From: Streptomyces dangxiongensis
Lineage (GTDB): Bacteria; Actinomycetota; Actinomycetes; Streptomycetales; Streptomycetaceae
Assembly (NCBI RefSeq): GCF_003675325.1
Contig: NZ_CP033073.1
Span: forward strand, 3,906,001-3,970,000
DNA length: 64,000 nt
Direction of reading: 5' to 3'
A program made the translations under genes and the position numbers. Below are positions 41,939 through 56,862 of the stretch, one piece after another (positions within the stretch are counted from its first letter, which is position 1; each line of letters opens with the position of its first letter). Under the pieces are notes generated by a model. That model ran no database searches, was not told the DNA's origin, and saw nothing but the letters and a program-made list of their open reading frames with translations.

Positions 41939-41962
41939 GGATCCGATACCGGGTTCGGATCC
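41939..41962. promoter_or_regulatory. 24-base palindrome upstream of the STAND gene
   Basis: Arms GGATCCGA (41939-41946) and TCGGATCC (41955-41962) flank TACCGGGT, which is itself nearly symmetric. It lies 126 bases before the TTG start of the WD40 protein, in a 516-base gap where I find no gene. It may be an operator. Confidence 0.5.
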
Positions 41963-42087
41963 TGCCATCTGTTACCGCTTCCGAGGAGGTTCCGGTCTCC
42001 ACTCCAGCCCTTCTCCCCAGGTCAGGCGTATAAGGTGAGTTTTCCGGTCCGGACGTCCTGGGGTGGGGGGAAGTAAGGGGTGGGACC

Positions 42088-45000
42088 TTGAGTTCCGACT
42101 CAGGGGCACGCACAGCCTTCGCCGAACGCCTCGCGCTGCTGTACAGGGAGGCCGGCAACCCTCCCCTCAAGAGCGTCGCCGAGGCTGTCGTACGGCTCCG
42201 GCGGGTCGACGAGCGCGGCCGTCCCGTACGGGTGTCCGCGCAGCGGATCAGTGACTGGCGCCGGGCCAGGAACGTACCGGCTCAGTTCGCCGCCCTCGCG
42301 GCGGTCCTCCAGATCCTGATCCCGGAGGCCCGGCGCCTGCGTCCCACACCGGTCTCCACCGGCCTGTACGACCTCGCGCACTGGCAGCGGCTGTGGGAGC
42401 GCGCGCTCGCCGGCCCGGTCGGTGACGGTACCGCGCCCGAGGCGCAGAAGAACCGGCGGCCACCGGCCCAGGTCCCGCCCGTCACCGGAGTCGTCTGCCC
42501 GTACCGGGGACTGGCCCCCTACCGGCAGGAGGACGCCCGGTGGTTCTTCGGCCGGGAGCGCAGCACGCGGGCACTCGTGGACCAGTTGCGCGCCGCCGAG
42601 CAGGCGGGCGGGCTGGTGATGCTGGTCGGCGCCTCCGGGGCCGGTAAATCGTCCCTGCTGAACGCCGGCCTGGTGCCCGCGGTCCGCGCCGGCGCCCTCG
42701 CGACGCGCGCCGGCGGGACACGCGCCGACGGGACGCGGGTGGCCGACAGTGCCGTCACCGCGTCCGGGACCGCTTCCCGGGGCGCGGCCGGGACCGCGTC
42801 CGGGACCGCGTCCACCAGCGTTTCCCGGACCGCTTCCGCCACCACGTCCGGGGCCGCCTCCAGGACCGCCTCCGGGGCCGCCTCCAGGACCGTTTCCGCC
42901 ACGGTGTCCGGGAAGCCCTCTCCAGCCGCCCCCGCGCCCCCCACCGCCCCCACCGCGTCCGGCACCGGACCGCCCGCCACGGACACCGAACCGTCGGGCC
43001 CCGTCCTCCAGTTCGTCCCGGGCGCCGACCCGTTGGCGGAGCTGGTCCGCCGGGTCCCGGACCTCGCCCGCGTCGCCGCCGACGCGCGCCGGGCCGAGCA
43101 GGAGGCGACGGAGAACCCGGCGGCCCCCGGCTCCGACGCCCCGCACCTCACCCGGGCGGTCCGCGAGGCGGTCACCGCCTGGGCGCACCGGGAGACCCCC
43201 GGGGACACCCGGCCGGTCGTCATCGTGGACCAGTTCGAGGAGGCGTTCACCCTCTGCCCCGACGAGGCGGACCGGCGCACCTTCATCCAGCTCCTGCACG
43301 CGGCCTGCACCCCGGGTACCGGCTCCGACGGGCCGGCGCCCGTCCTCGTCGTCCTCGGCATCCGCGCCGACTTCTACGAGCAGTGCCTCGGCTACCCGGA
43401 ACTCGCCGACGCCCTCCAGCACCGCCACATGGTGCTCAGCCCCCTGACCAGCGCCGAGCTGCGCGACGCGGTGACCGGTCCGGCCAGGGCCGTGGGCCTG
43501 GAGCTGGAGTCCGGGCTCGCCGAGCTGATCGTCCGCGAGGTGAGCGCCGACGGCCCGCGCGGGGCGCACGACGCGGGCGTGCTGCCCCTGCTCTCGCACG
43601 CCCTGCTGGCCACCTGGCAGCGCCGCAAGGCCGGACGGCTGACGCTGGCCGGCTACCGCGCGGCGGGCGGCATCCAGGGCGCGGTGGCGGCGACCGCCGA
43701 GCGCGCCTGGTCCGGCCTGGACCCCGCCGCCCGTATCGCCGCCCGGCTGCTCCTGCTGCGCCTGGTCCGCCTCGGCGAGGACACCCAGGCCACCCGCCGG
43801 CGCGGCACTCGGCGGCAACTGGCGGAGGAGTCCGCGGACCCCGGCAAGACGGAGGAGTCCCTCGAGGCCCTTGTCCAGGCCCGGTTGGTGACGCTGGACG
43901 CGGACACCGTGGAGATCACCCACGAGGCGCTGCTGCACGCCTGGCCCCGGCTGCGGCACTGGATCGACGAGGGCCGCGGCGACCACCTGGTGCGCCAGCG
44001 GCTGGAGGAGGACGGCCGGGCCTGGGAGAGCACGGGCCGGGACAGCTCACTGCTGTACCGGGGGACCCGGCTGGAGAAGACCCGCAACTGGGCCCGGGCG
44101 ACGGGGGACACGAGTCTGACCCGCAGCGCGGTGGAGTTCCTGGCCGCGTCGGTACGGCTGCACCGGCGCACGGTGTGGCTGAGCCGGGCCGCGGTGGCGG
44201 CGCTGGTGGTGCTGGCCGTGCTGGCGGCCGGTTCGGCGGTGATCGCCTGGAAGCAGCGCGACGACGCCGTGTTCGAGCAGGTGCTCGCCGAGGCCGACCG
44301 GGTCCAGCACACGGACCCGTCCCTGGCCGCCCAGCTCGACCTCGTCGCCCACCATCTGCGCCCCGGCGACGAGGGCACGTACAGCCGCCTGATCTCGATC
44401 GTGAACGCACCCCTCGCCACCCCGCTGACCGGCCACACCGGCGCCGTCTACCTCACCTCCTTCAGCCCCGACGGCCACACCCTGGCCACCGCCAGCTACG
44501 ACCGCACGGTCCGGCTGTGGAACGTCACCGACCCGCATCGCCCGGCCCCGCTCGGCAAACCCCTCACCGGGCATACCAGCTGGGTGAGCAGCGCGGTCTT
44601 CAGCCCGGACGGGCACACCCTGGCCAGCGCCGGCGACGACGGCACGATCCGGCTGTGGGACGTCACCGACCCCGCCCACCCCGTACCGCTCGGCACGCCG
44701 CTCACCGGCCACGAGGGCACCATCTACCTGGTCGCCTTCAGCCCGGACGGGCACACGCTCGCCTCGGCCGGCGAGGACCGCACCGTACGGCTGTGGAACC
44801 TGGCCGATCCGCACCGGCCCACCCCGCTGGCCACGTTGCGCGGCCACAGCGCCGCGGTCCGCTGTGTGACGTTCAGCCCGGACGGGCGGACGCTCGCGAC
44901 GGGCGGCGACGACGACACGGTGCGGCTGTGGGACGTGTCCACCGCGCGCCGGCCACGGCCGGTCGGGGCGCTGCGGGGACACACGGGCCTGGTGCACACG

Positions 45001-46395
45001 GTGGCCTTCAGCCCCGACGGCGACACCCTGGCCAGTGGCAGCGCGGACGACACGGTCCGGCTGTGGAACGTGTCCGACCCGGGCCGTGCGGCGGCGGCCG
45101 GCCCGCCGCTGTCCGGCCACACCGGGCCGATCTGGTCCGTCGCGTTCAGCCCCGACGGCGGCCGGCTGGCCGCCGCGAGCGCGGACAGCACGGCGAGCCT
45201 GTGGAACGTCAGCGATCCGACGTCCCCGTCCCAGGTCGGCGAGCCGCTCGCGGGCAGCAGCGGCGAGATGTACGCCCTGGGGTTCAGCCCCGACGGACGG
45301 ACCCTGGCCACCGGCAGCGGGGACGGCAAGGTGCGCCTGTGGTCGGTCCCCACCTCCGACATGATCGGCCGGAGCGGGGCGTTCCGCCCGGACGGCCGGG
45401 TCCTGGCCACGGCCGCCCGGGACGGCCGGCTGCGGCTGTGGAACGTGGCGCGGCCCGGTCGGCCCGTCCCGCTCGGCGAGCCGTTCATGCGGGCCGACGG
45501 CGGCCAGCGTTCCCCCGTGTTCTCCCCCGACGGCCGCACCCTCGCCGTCCTCACCGGCGACGAGTCGGTGTACCTGTGGAAGGTCACCGACCCCGCCCAC
45601 CCGGTCCCCGCCGGCCCGCCGCTGCGCCTGCGGTCCCGCTTCATGGGCCCCGACGCGCTCGCCTACAGCCCGGACGGGCACACCCTGGCCACCGCCTACG
45701 ACGACCGCACGATCCGGCTGTGGAACGTCACCGACCCGGCGCGCGCGGTGCCCCTCGGCAAGCCGCTCACCGGCCACCGGGGTTTCATCAACACCCTGGT
45801 CTTCGCGCCCGACGGCCACACCCTGGCCAGCGGCAGCGCCGACAGCACGATCCGGCTGTGGAACGTCACCGACCCCGGCCGGCCCGTACCGCTCGGCACC
45901 CCGCTCACCGAACACTCCGGGCCCGTCAACGCCCTCGCCTACAGCCCGGACGGCCACACCCTGGCCAGCGGCAGCGACGACGACACCGTGCGCCTGTGGA
46001 ACGTCACCGACCCGGCCGCGGCCAGCGCGCGGGGCGCCCGCCTCACCGGCCACACCGAGGCGGTCACGTCCCTCACCTTCGGCCCGGACGGCCACACCCT
46101 GGCCAGCGGCGGCAACGACAACACGGTCCGCCTGTGGAACGTCTCCGACCCCGCCTCGGCGACCCCCGTCGGCCAGTCGATGAGCCCCAACGCCAAGACG
46201 GGCAACTTCCTGTCCTTCAGCCCCGCGACCCGGGTCCTCGGCGTCTCCAGCGGCACCGACACGATCCGCCTGTGGAGCCTGGACGCCGACGCGGCGATCC
46301 GGCACATCTGCTCGGTCACCCGCAACGTACTGACCGAACACAAATGGCACGAATACCTGCCGCGCCTCTCCTACGACCCCCCGTGTGGTCGATGA
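42088..46395 (+). CDS. HTH-like domain, STAND NTPase, membrane helix and 14 WD40 repeats
   Basis: This is a giant signalling protein of 1435 aa. Residues 1-90 resemble a helix-turn-helix region (VRVSAQRISDWRRARNVPAQ). The nSTAND1-type NTPase follows: PYRGLAPYRQEDARWFFGRE, Walker A GASGAGKSS at about 181, Walker B VVIVDQFEEAF at about 377, and a winged-helix part with THEALLHAWPRLRHWIDEGR near 612. A Ser/Thr/Ala-rich low-complexity insert (about 205-300) splits the NTPase core. A membrane helix lies near 699-720. From about 780 to 1400 there are 14 WD40 units, each about FSPDGHTLASGSxDxTVRLWNV, enough for two seven-bladed propellers. TTG start with AGGGG upstream. Ligand and output are unknown. 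Confidence 0.9.
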   Translation: MSSDSGARTAFAERLALLYREAGNPPLKSVAEAVVRLRRVDERGRPVRVSAQRISDWRRARNVPAQFAALAAVLQILIPEARRLRPTPVSTGLYDLAHWQRLWERALAGPVGDGTAPEAQKNRRPPAQVPPVTGVVCPYRGLAPYRQEDARWFFGRERSTRALVDQLRAAEQAGGLVMLVGASGAGKSSLLNAGLVPAVRAGALATRAGGTRADGTRVADSAVTASGTASRGAAGTASGTASTSVSRTASATTSGAASRTASGAASRTVSATVSGKPSPAAPAPPTAPTASGTGPPATDTEPSGPVLQFVPGADPLAELVRRVPDLARVAADARRAEQEATENPAAPGSDAPHLTRAVREAVTAWAHRETPGDTRPVVIVDQFEEAFTLCPDEADRRTFIQLLHAACTPGTGSDGPAPVLVVLGIRADFYEQCLGYPELADALQHRHMVLSPLTSAELRDAVTGPARAVGLELESGLAELIVREVSADGPRGAHDAGVLPLLSHALLATWQRRKAGRLTLAGYRAAGGIQGAVAATAERAWSGLDPAARIAARLLLLRLVRLGEDTQATRRRGTRRQLAEESADPGKTEESLEALVQARLVTLDADTVEITHEALLHAWPRLRHWIDEGRGDHLVRQRLEEDGRAWESTGRDSSLLYRGTRLEKTRNWARATGDTSLTRSAVEFLAASVRLHRRTVWLSRAAVAALVVLAVLAAGSAVIAWKQRDDAVFEQVLAEADRVQHTDPSLAAQLDLVAHHLRPGDEGTYSRLISIVNAPLATPLTGHTGAVYLTSFSPDGHTLATASYDRTVRLWNVTDPHRPAPLGKPLTGHTSWVSSAVFSPDGHTLASAGDDGTIRLWDVTDPAHPVPLGTPLTGHEGTIYLVAFSPDGHTLASAGEDRTVRLWNLADPHRPTPLATLRGHSAAVRCVTFSPDGRTLATGGDDDTVRLWDVSTARRPRPVGALRGHTGLVHTVAFSPDGDTLASGSADDTVRLWNVSDPGRAAAAGPPLSGHTGPIWSVAFSPDGGRLAAASADSTASLWNVSDPTSPSQVGEPLAGSSGEMYALGFSPDGRTLATGSGDGKVRLWSVPTSDMIGRSGAFRPDGRVLATAARDGRLRLWNVARPGRPVPLGEPFMRADGGQRSPVFSPDGRTLAVLTGDESVYLWKVTDPAHPVPAGPPLRLRSRFMGPDALAYSPDGHTLATAYDDRTIRLWNVTDPARAVPLGKPLTGHRGFINTLVFAPDGHTLASGSADSTIRLWNVTDPGRPVPLGTPLTEHSGPVNALAYSPDGHTLASGSDDDTVRLWNVTDPAAASARGARLTGHTEAVTSLTFGPDGHTLASGGNDNTVRLWNVSDPASATPVGQSMSPNAKTGNFLSFSPATRVLGVSSGTDTIRLWSLDADAAIRHICSVTRNVLTEHKWHEYLPRLSYDPPCGR

Positions 46396-46572
46396 TCGGC
46401 CAACGTACGGGGATTCTCCCGGACTTGCCCCACGGAACCGACAACCTTGTTACCCTTGGCCATAGCCCGATCGCTGGTGCATCCCCCGTCGCCAGCGGTC
46501 GGGCGTTCGCGTCCCGGCACCCACCGGACCGGCCGGCCCACCCCACCGGCCATCACCGGGCACACAAACCGA

Positions 46573-46602
46573 AGACCCCCAACCGTGATCGGCTGGGGGT
46601 CT
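46573..46602 (-). terminator. Terminator of tRNA-Ile
   Basis: AGACCCCCA pairs with TGGGGGTCT, extended past one mismatch by CC/GG, with a 6-base loop. On the minus strand it starts 9 bases after the tRNA and is followed by TCGGTTTGTGTG. The rest of 46396-46572 shows no gene. Confidence 0.8.
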
Positions 46603-46610
46603 CCGTGCTG

Positions 46611-46684
46611 TGGGGCTAACAGGATTTGAACCTGTGGCCTCATCCTTATCAGGGATGCGCTCTAACCAACTGAGCTATAGCCCC
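46611..46684 (-). tRNA. tRNA-Ile, anticodon GAT
   Basis: This minus-strand 74-base tRNA starts GGGGCTATAGCTCAGTTGGT. Its anticodon arm is CATCC-CTGATAA-GGATG with anticodon GAT. The T arm is ACAGGTTCAAATCCTGT, the acceptor ends TAGCCCC and the discriminator is A. CCA is not encoded. Confidence 0.98.
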
Positions 46685-46795
46685 GCCGCGCTCTGCGGTG
46701 TATGTCCCGCGCGCTGACTCCTGAAGATTAGCGCACGACCGCGTCAGTCCCAAAATCGGTTGCCGGGGGCTGTCGGGCCGGGTGGCCGCGGGCCG

Positions 46796-47533
46796 TTACT
46801 CGTCCTCCGCCAGGGTCAGCTCGATGCCGCCCACGAAGCCCGCGGACAGGTTGTAGATGAACGCGCCGAGCGTCGCGAGCGCGGTGGCCAGGACCACGTC
46901 GATGACCGCGATGACCATCGTGAACATCAGGACGTGGGGGAGGGACAGGAACGCCTGGAGGTCGAAGCCGTTCGCCTCGTTGGAGCCGGTCGCCTCCGAG
47001 ATCGTGCCGCCGACCGTCGAGAACACGCCCATCGCGTCCATGACCATCCACAGCACCGCCGAGGCGACCACCGTGCAGATGCCGAGCGCGATGGAGAGCA
47101 GGAAGCTGACCTTCATCACCGACCACGGGTCGGCCTTGGCCACCCGCAGCCGCGCCTTGCGGGTGCGCGGTGTCGTGCGTACACCGGTGCGCGGCTTGCG
47201 CGTCGCACCGGTGGGGGCCTGCGCCGGGTAGGCCTGCGGCGGGTGGTACGGCCCGCCGGCCTGCTCCGGACGCCGCTCGCCGGGAAGCGGCGAAGCCGGT
47301 TGCGCCTCGCCGGCCCGGGCCGGGCCTCGGGTGTCCGTCACGGTTCCCCCCTGGGGCTCCTGCTGGGATTCCTTCGTGCCGGACGCCTCCGGCGCGGAAG
47401 CCTTCACCGGCTTCAGGTTCGTCGTGTGCGGGTCGTCGGCGTTATTCGCCGGCGCGGCGGAGCCACGGCCGCCGCCGTCCGTTTCCGTACCCGTGGAGGT
47501 ACCGGCCGATCCGGCGCCCGTGGCTCCGCTCAC
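46796..47533 (-). CDS. DUF3566 membrane protein downstream of gyrA
   Basis: This protein of 245 aa has a long disordered, Pro/Gly/Thr-rich N-terminus (about 1-125). A DUF3566 region begins RKARLRVAKADPWSVMKVSF, with two membrane helices (LLSIALGICTVVASAVLWMV and MFTMVIAVIDVVLATALATL). It ends NLSAGFVGGIELTLAEDE. It starts with GTG 18 bases after gyrA and likely shares its transcript. The family is a constant neighbour of gyrA in actinobacteria; in mycobacteria it is linked to the divisome and wall synthesis. Function is inferred from synteny only. Confidence 0.9.
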   Translation of the reverse strand: MSGATGAGSAGTSTGTETDGGGRGSAAPANNADDPHTTNLKPVKASAPEASGTKESQQEPQGGTVTDTRGPARAGEAQPASPLPGERRPEQAGGPYHPPQAYPAQAPTGATRKPRTGVRTTPRTRKARLRVAKADPWSVMKVSFLLSIALGICTVVASAVLWMVMDAMGVFSTVGGTISEATGSNEANGFDLQAFLSLPHVLMFTMVIAVIDVVLATALATLGAFIYNLSAGFVGGIELTLAEDE

Positions 47534-47551
47534 GATGACTCTCTCCTCGTG

Positions 47552-50146
<2,595 letters not shown>

Positions 50147-50188
50147 TGCTGGTGAAGATCCTTCCTGGTGCGGTCAGCTGAGACCGAC

Positions 50189-52934
<2,746 letters not shown>

Positions 52935-53525
52935 TCAGCCGTAGGTGTCGCCGGGGCCCGTGCTGCCCGGCGCCCGCAGGGGACCGTAGCGGCGGGGGGG
53001 ACCGCCCGGACCCTGCACCTTGATCAGCCGCACCGCGCCCTGCCCGAGATCCTTGTTGAGCCGGGCCACCAGCTCCGGCGCGAGCAGCCGGAGCTGGGTC
53101 GCCCAGGCCGTCGAGTCGCACTGCACCGTCAGCACCCGCTCGTCCTCGTCGTACCGCTGCGGCACACAGTGCTTGGCCAGGTCCTCGCCGACGATCTCCG
53201 GCCAGCGGCCCATCACCCCGCCCACCGCGGCGGGCGTCTCCCAGCCCCGCTCGGTGATCAGCCGGTTGATCGCCGCGCCGAGCGCCAGCGGATCACGGCC
53301 GTCGGCACGCGCACCGGAGCGCAGTCCGCCGCCCCGCCGGGCCTGCTTCTTCTGCCGTGCCGCGTCCCCACGCGCGCGTGCCTGCTCCTTCGCCGCGCGC
53401 AACGCCACGCGCGCGAGGTCGACACCGGAGGGTTCCGTCCTCCCCGGGTCCTTCCCCGGGGCCTTCCCCAGGCTCCTGCCCGGGTCCTTCCCCGGGTTCT
53501 TCGGTGCGGGTCCGTCGGGGCTCAT
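52935..53525 (-). CDS. dciA: DciA-like (DUF721) replicative helicase loader
   Basis: This protein of 196 aa has a basic, Pro/Gly-rich N-terminus with [20 protein letters not shown] repeats. A helical stretch follows ([20 protein letters not shown]), then the DUF721 domain (about 85-170) with [34 protein letters not shown] and [17 protein letters not shown]. DciA proteins recruit DnaB in bacteria lacking DnaC. ATG overlaps the recF stop as ATGA, giving a recF-dciA coupling conserved across actinobacteria. Confidence 0.92.
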   Translation of the reverse strand: MSPDGPAPKNPGKDPGRSLGKAPGKDPGRTEPSGVDLARVALRAAKEQARARGDAARQKKQARRGGGLRSGARADGRDPLALGAAINRLITERGWETPAAVGGVMGRWPEIVGEDLAKHCVPQRYDEDERVLTVQCDSTAWATQLRLLAPELVARLNKDLGQGAVRLIKVQGPGGPPRRYGPLRAPGSTGPGDTYG

Positions 53526-54643
53526 ACGCGCTCCACCGTCCCGTCGGCCACCGTGTACCGCGCGCCGGCCAGCACGTGCGGCACGTCGTCGTCCACGGCG
53601 GCGGTGACCAGCACCTGCTCACCGGGCGCGACCAGCTCCGCCAGCCGTTCCCGGCGGCGGGCGTCCAGCTCGGCGAAGACGTCGTCCAGGATCAGCACCG
53701 GTTCGTTGCCCTCGGCGCGCAGCAGGTCGTACGAGGCCAGCCGCAGCGCCAGGGCGTACGACCAGGACTCGCCGTGCGAGGCGTACCCCTTCGCCGGTAG
53801 CTGCCCCAGCTTGAGCAGCAGGTCGTCCCGGTGCGGGCCCACCAGTGTGACGCCCCGCTCGATCTCCTGTTTGCGCGCCTCCGTGAGGGCCGCTGTCAGC
53901 CGGGCGTACAGCTCCTCGCGCCCGTGCGCCTCGCCGGGCGCCGACGGCTTGTACTCCAGGGCGACCGGGCCACCGCCCGGAGCCAGTTGCTCGTACGCCT
54001 TGTCGGCCAGCGGTTGCAGCGCGGCGACGAGATCCATCCGCTGGGCGAGCAGCTCCGCGCCCACGCGCGCGAGGTGCTGGTCCCACACGTCGAGGGTGGA
54101 CAGGTCCATGGACCGCCCGCCGTGCCGGCGCGCGAGCGCCGCCGACTTCAGCAGGGTGTTCCGCTGCTTGAGCACCCGCTCGTAGTCGGAGCGCACGCCC
54201 GCCATCCGCGGGGACCGCGCGGTGATCAGCTCGTCGAGGAACCGCCGCCGCTCCCCGGGGTCCCCCTTGACCAGCGCCAGATCCTCCGGCGCGAACAGCA
54301 CGGTGCGTACGATGCCCAGCACGTCCCGCGGCCTGACCTGCGAAGACCGGTTGACGCGGGCGCGGTTGGCCCGGCCGGGGTTCAGCTCGAGCTCGATCAG
54401 CTGCTGCCGCTCGCCCTGCCGGACCTGCGCCCGGACGACCGCCCGCTCGGCGCCCATGCGGACCAGGGGCGCGTCGGAGGACACCCGGTGGCTGCCGAGC
54501 GTGGCCAGGTACCCGACCGCCTCCACCAGGTTGGTCTTGCCCTGCCCGTTGGGGCCGACGAAGGCGGTGACGCCCGGGTCGAGCGGGACCTCGGCCCGGG
54601 CGTACGAACGGAAGTCGGCCAGCGAAAGATGCGTGACGTGCAT
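53522..54643 (-). CDS. recF: RecF recombination and repair protein
   Basis: This SMC-like ATPase of 373 aa has Walker [18 protein letters not shown] (about 29-45), the signature region with [20 protein letters not shown] (about 285), and Walker [20 protein letters not shown] (about 313). It loads RecA at gapped DNA and helps restart forks. It begins [19 protein letters not shown]. It lies 34 bases after gnd and overlaps dciA at its 3' end. Confidence 0.97.
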   Translation of the reverse strand: MHVTHLSLADFRSYARAEVPLDPGVTAFVGPNGQGKTNLVEAVGYLATLGSHRVSSDAPLVRMGAERAVVRAQVRQGERQQLIELELNPGRANRARVNRSSQVRPRDVLGIVRTVLFAPEDLALVKGDPGERRRFLDELITARSPRMAGVRSDYERVLKQRNTLLKSAALARRHGGRSMDLSTLDVWDQHLARVGAELLAQRMDLVAALQPLADKAYEQLAPGGGPVALEYKPSAPGEAHGREELYARLTAALTEARKQEIERGVTLVGPHRDDLLLKLGQLPAKGYASHGESWSYALALRLASYDLLRAEGNEPVLILDDVFAELDARRRERLAELVAPGEQVLVTAAVDDDVPHVLAGARYTVADGTVERV

Positions 54644-54677
54644 GGTCGTTCCGCCGACCTCCCTGCTCCTGTGGCGG

Positions 54678-55553
54678 CTACTTCTTCTCTACGGCGTGGC
54701 CGCCGAACTGGTTGCGCAGCGCGGCGATCATCTTCATCTGCGGCGAGTCGTCCTGCCGGGAGGCGAACCGCGCGAACAGCGAGGCGGTGATCGCGGGCAG
54801 CGGCACCGCGTTGTCGATCGCGGCCTCCACCGTCCAGCGTCCCTCACCGGAGTCCTGTGCGTAACCGCGCAGGCCTTCCAGGTGCTCGTCGTCGTCCAGG
54901 GCGTTCACCGCGAGGTCCAGCAGCCAGGAACGGATGACCGTGCCCTCCTGCCAGGAGCGGAAGACCTCGCGGACGTTCTCCACGGAGTCGACCTTCTCCA
55001 GCAGCTCCCAGCCCTCGGCGTAGGCCTGCATCATCGCGTACTCGATGCCGTTGTGGACCATCTTCGCGAAGTGGCCCGCGCCGACCTTGCCGGCGTGCAC
55101 CGCGCCGAAGTCACCCTCCGGCTTGAGCGCGTCGAAGACCGGCTGCACCTTGGCGACGTCCTCGGCGTCGCCGCCGTACATCAGCGCGTACCCGTTCTCC
55201 AGGCCCCAGACGCCACCGGAGACGCCGCAGTCGACGAAGCCTATGCCCTTCGCGGCCAGCTCCCCGGCGTGCTTCTCGTCGTCCGTCCAACGGGAGTTGC
55301 CGCCGTCCACGACCACGTCACCGGGTTCCAGCAGCTCGGCGAGCTGGTCGATGGTCGACTGCGTGGGCTCACCGGCCGGGACCATCACCCAGACGACGCG
55401 CGGGCCGCTGAGCTTGCCCACAAGCTCTTCCAGGCTGTGGACATCCGCGAGGTCGGCGTTGCGGTCGTATCCGAGGACGGTGTGGCCCGCGCGGCGGATC
55501 CGCTCGCGCATGTTGCCGCCCATCTTGCCGAGGCCGACGAGACCGAGCTCCAT
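54678..55553 (-). CDS. gnd: 6-phosphogluconate dehydrogenase, short (GndA-like) type
   Basis: This decarboxylating dehydrogenase of 291 aa makes ribulose 5-phosphate. The dinucleotide motif [13 protein letters not shown] lies at the N-terminus. [14 protein letters not shown] is near 83, [20 protein letters not shown] near 107, and the catalytic Lys region [20 protein letters not shown] near 158-177. The length fits the short class found in actinobacteria and B. subtilis YqeC, often NAD-preferring; that preference is not proven here. Its place between recF and dnaN is a Streptomyces synteny feature. Confidence 0.95.
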   Translation of the reverse strand: MELGLVGLGKMGGNMRERIRRAGHTVLGYDRNADLADVHSLEELVGKLSGPRVVWVMVPAGEPTQSTIDQLAELLEPGDVVVDGGNSRWTDDEKHAGELAAKGIGFVDCGVSGGVWGLENGYALMYGGDAEDVAKVQPVFDALKPEGDFGAVHAGKVGAGHFAKMVHNGIEYAMMQAYAEGWELLEKVDSVENVREVFRSWQEGTVIRSWLLDLAVNALDDDEHLEGLRGYAQDSGEGRWTVEAAIDNAVPLPAITASLFARFASRQDDSPQMKMIAALRNQFGGHAVEKK

Positions 55554-55731
55554 CAGTTGTGTTCCTTAGGTCGCTGTGTGGCGTGACAGGCACCGGAGTG
55601 CCGAGCCGAGCCTAAACCCGCCCGGTCACGCACAGCTGTGGGCATACGTGCTCATCCGTAGCCCTTCACCTGCGGATTTCCTCCACAGGCCGGGACGGTT
55701 CTCCACCGGCCTGTGGACGACCGCCGGCCGC
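55554..55731. promoter_or_regulatory. gnd-dnaN gap with DnaA-box-like sites
   Basis: TGTGGACGA (55712-55720) and CCTCCACAG near 55680 resemble DnaA boxes around a CGGGACGGTTCTCCACCGG core. The gap likely holds the gnd promoter. No gene is seen. Confidence 0.45.
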
Positions 55732-56862
55732 TCAGCCGCTGAGCCGCACCGGCATGATCAGGTACTTGTACGCGTCGTCGGCCTCCGCGTCCACCGAGGG
55801 CTTCCCGCTGAGCAGCGCCGGCTTCGTGGACGTCGTGAAGGACAACTGGGCAACCGGGGAGTCGATCGCGCTGAGGCCGTCCAGCAGGAACGTCGGGTTG
55901 AAGGCGATCGAGATGTCGTCACCCTCCAGGTGGGCGTCGACCCTTTCCACAGCCTGTGCGTCGTCGCTGGACCCGGCCTCGAGGATCAGCACGCCCTGCT
56001 CGAAGCTCAGCCGCACCGGGGTGTTCCGCTCGGCGACCAGCGCCACGCGCTTGACGGCCTCCACGAAGGGCGCGGTCTCGATCACGGCGACGGTGTTGAA
56101 CTCGGTCGGGAACAGCGTCCGGTACTTCGGCAGGTCGCCCTCGAGCAGCCGCGTGGTCGTACGCCGGCCCGCGCCCTCGAAACCGATCAGGCCCTCACCG
56201 GCACCGGAGCCGGAGAGCGCCAGCGTGACGTTGTCACCGGCACCGAGCGACTTGGCGGTGTCCAGCAGCGTCTTGGCGGGGACCAGGGCGACCGCGGAGG
56301 CGTCCGGGTTCTCCGGCTTCCACAGGAACTCGCGGACCGCGAAGCGGTAGCGGTCGGTGGAGGCCAGGGTGACCGTGTCGCCCTCGATCTCGATGCGGAC
56401 ACCGGTGAGCACCGGGAGCGTGTCGTCACGCCCGGCGGCGATGGCCACCTGGGACACGGCGGCGGCGAAGACCTCACCGGGGACGGTGCCGGTCGCGTTC
56501 GGCATCTGCGGCAGCGCCGGGTACTCCTCCACCGGCAGGGTGTGGAGGGTGAACCGCGAGGAGCCGCAGACCACGGTCGCCCGTACACCGTCTGTGGAGA
56601 TCTCCACCGGCCGGTTGGGGAGGGCCCGGGAGATGTCGGCCAGCAGGCGGCCGGAGACGAGGACGGTGCCCTCCTCCTCGACCTCCGCGTCGACGTTCAC
56701 CCGGGCGGAGACCTCGTAGTCGAAACCCGACAGGCTCAGCTTGCCGTCCTCGGCCTTCAGCAGAAGGCCGGCGAGGACAGGCGCCGGCGGACGGGCCGGG
56801 AGGCTGCGTGCCGCCCAGGCCACTGCCTCCGCGAGTACGTCGCGTTCCACCCGGATCTTCAC
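55732..56862 (-). CDS. dnaN: DNA polymerase III beta subunit (sliding clamp)
   Basis: This clamp has 376 aa and three repeated domains; two encircle DNA as a ring. VKIRVERDVLAEAVAWAARS begins it. Clamp blocks are VLAGLLLKAEDGKLSLSGFD, VLTGVRIEIEGDTVTLASTD (domain 2) and the C-terminal YKYLIMPVRLSG that closes the protein-binding pocket. GTG 56862 has AGGAGG upstream and matches the family's short start; codons to 56955 are not conserved. It lies on the dnaA side of oriC and runs co-directionally with dnaA. Confidence 0.98.
   Translation of the reverse strand: MKIRVERDVLAEAVAWAARSLPARPPAPVLAGLLLKAEDGKLSLSGFDYEVSARVNVDAEVEEEGTVLVSGRLLADISRALPNRPVEISTDGVRATVVCGSSRFTLHTLPVEEYPALPQMPNATGTVPGEVFAAAVSQVAIAAGRDDTLPVLTGVRIEIEGDTVTLASTDRYRFAVREFLWKPENPDASAVALVPAKTLLDTAKSLGAGDNVTLALSGSGAGEGLIGFEGAGRRTTTRLLEGDLPKYRTLFPTEFNTVAVIETAPFVEAVKRVALVAERNTPVRLSFEQGVLILEAGSSDDAQAVERVDAHLEGDDISIAFNPTFLLDGLSAIDSPVAQLSFTTSTKPALLSGKPSVDAEADDAYKYLIMPVRLSG

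Noticed and set aside
44428-46275. Regularly spaced DNA repeats resembling an array
   Set aside because: The repeats are coding and in frame with WD40 motifs; spacers are not unique CRISPR-like sequences and no cas genes are present.
44515-46280. TGTGGAACG 9-mers as DnaA boxes
   Set aside because: They come from the Leu-Trp-Asn codons of WD40 repeats and lack the required GGAYAA or GGACAA end.
43383-46619. 1078-codon plus-strand open frame inside the WD40 gene
   Set aside because: It is a second frame of the STAND protein, with repeated Arg/Pro/His-rich sequence and no family motif.
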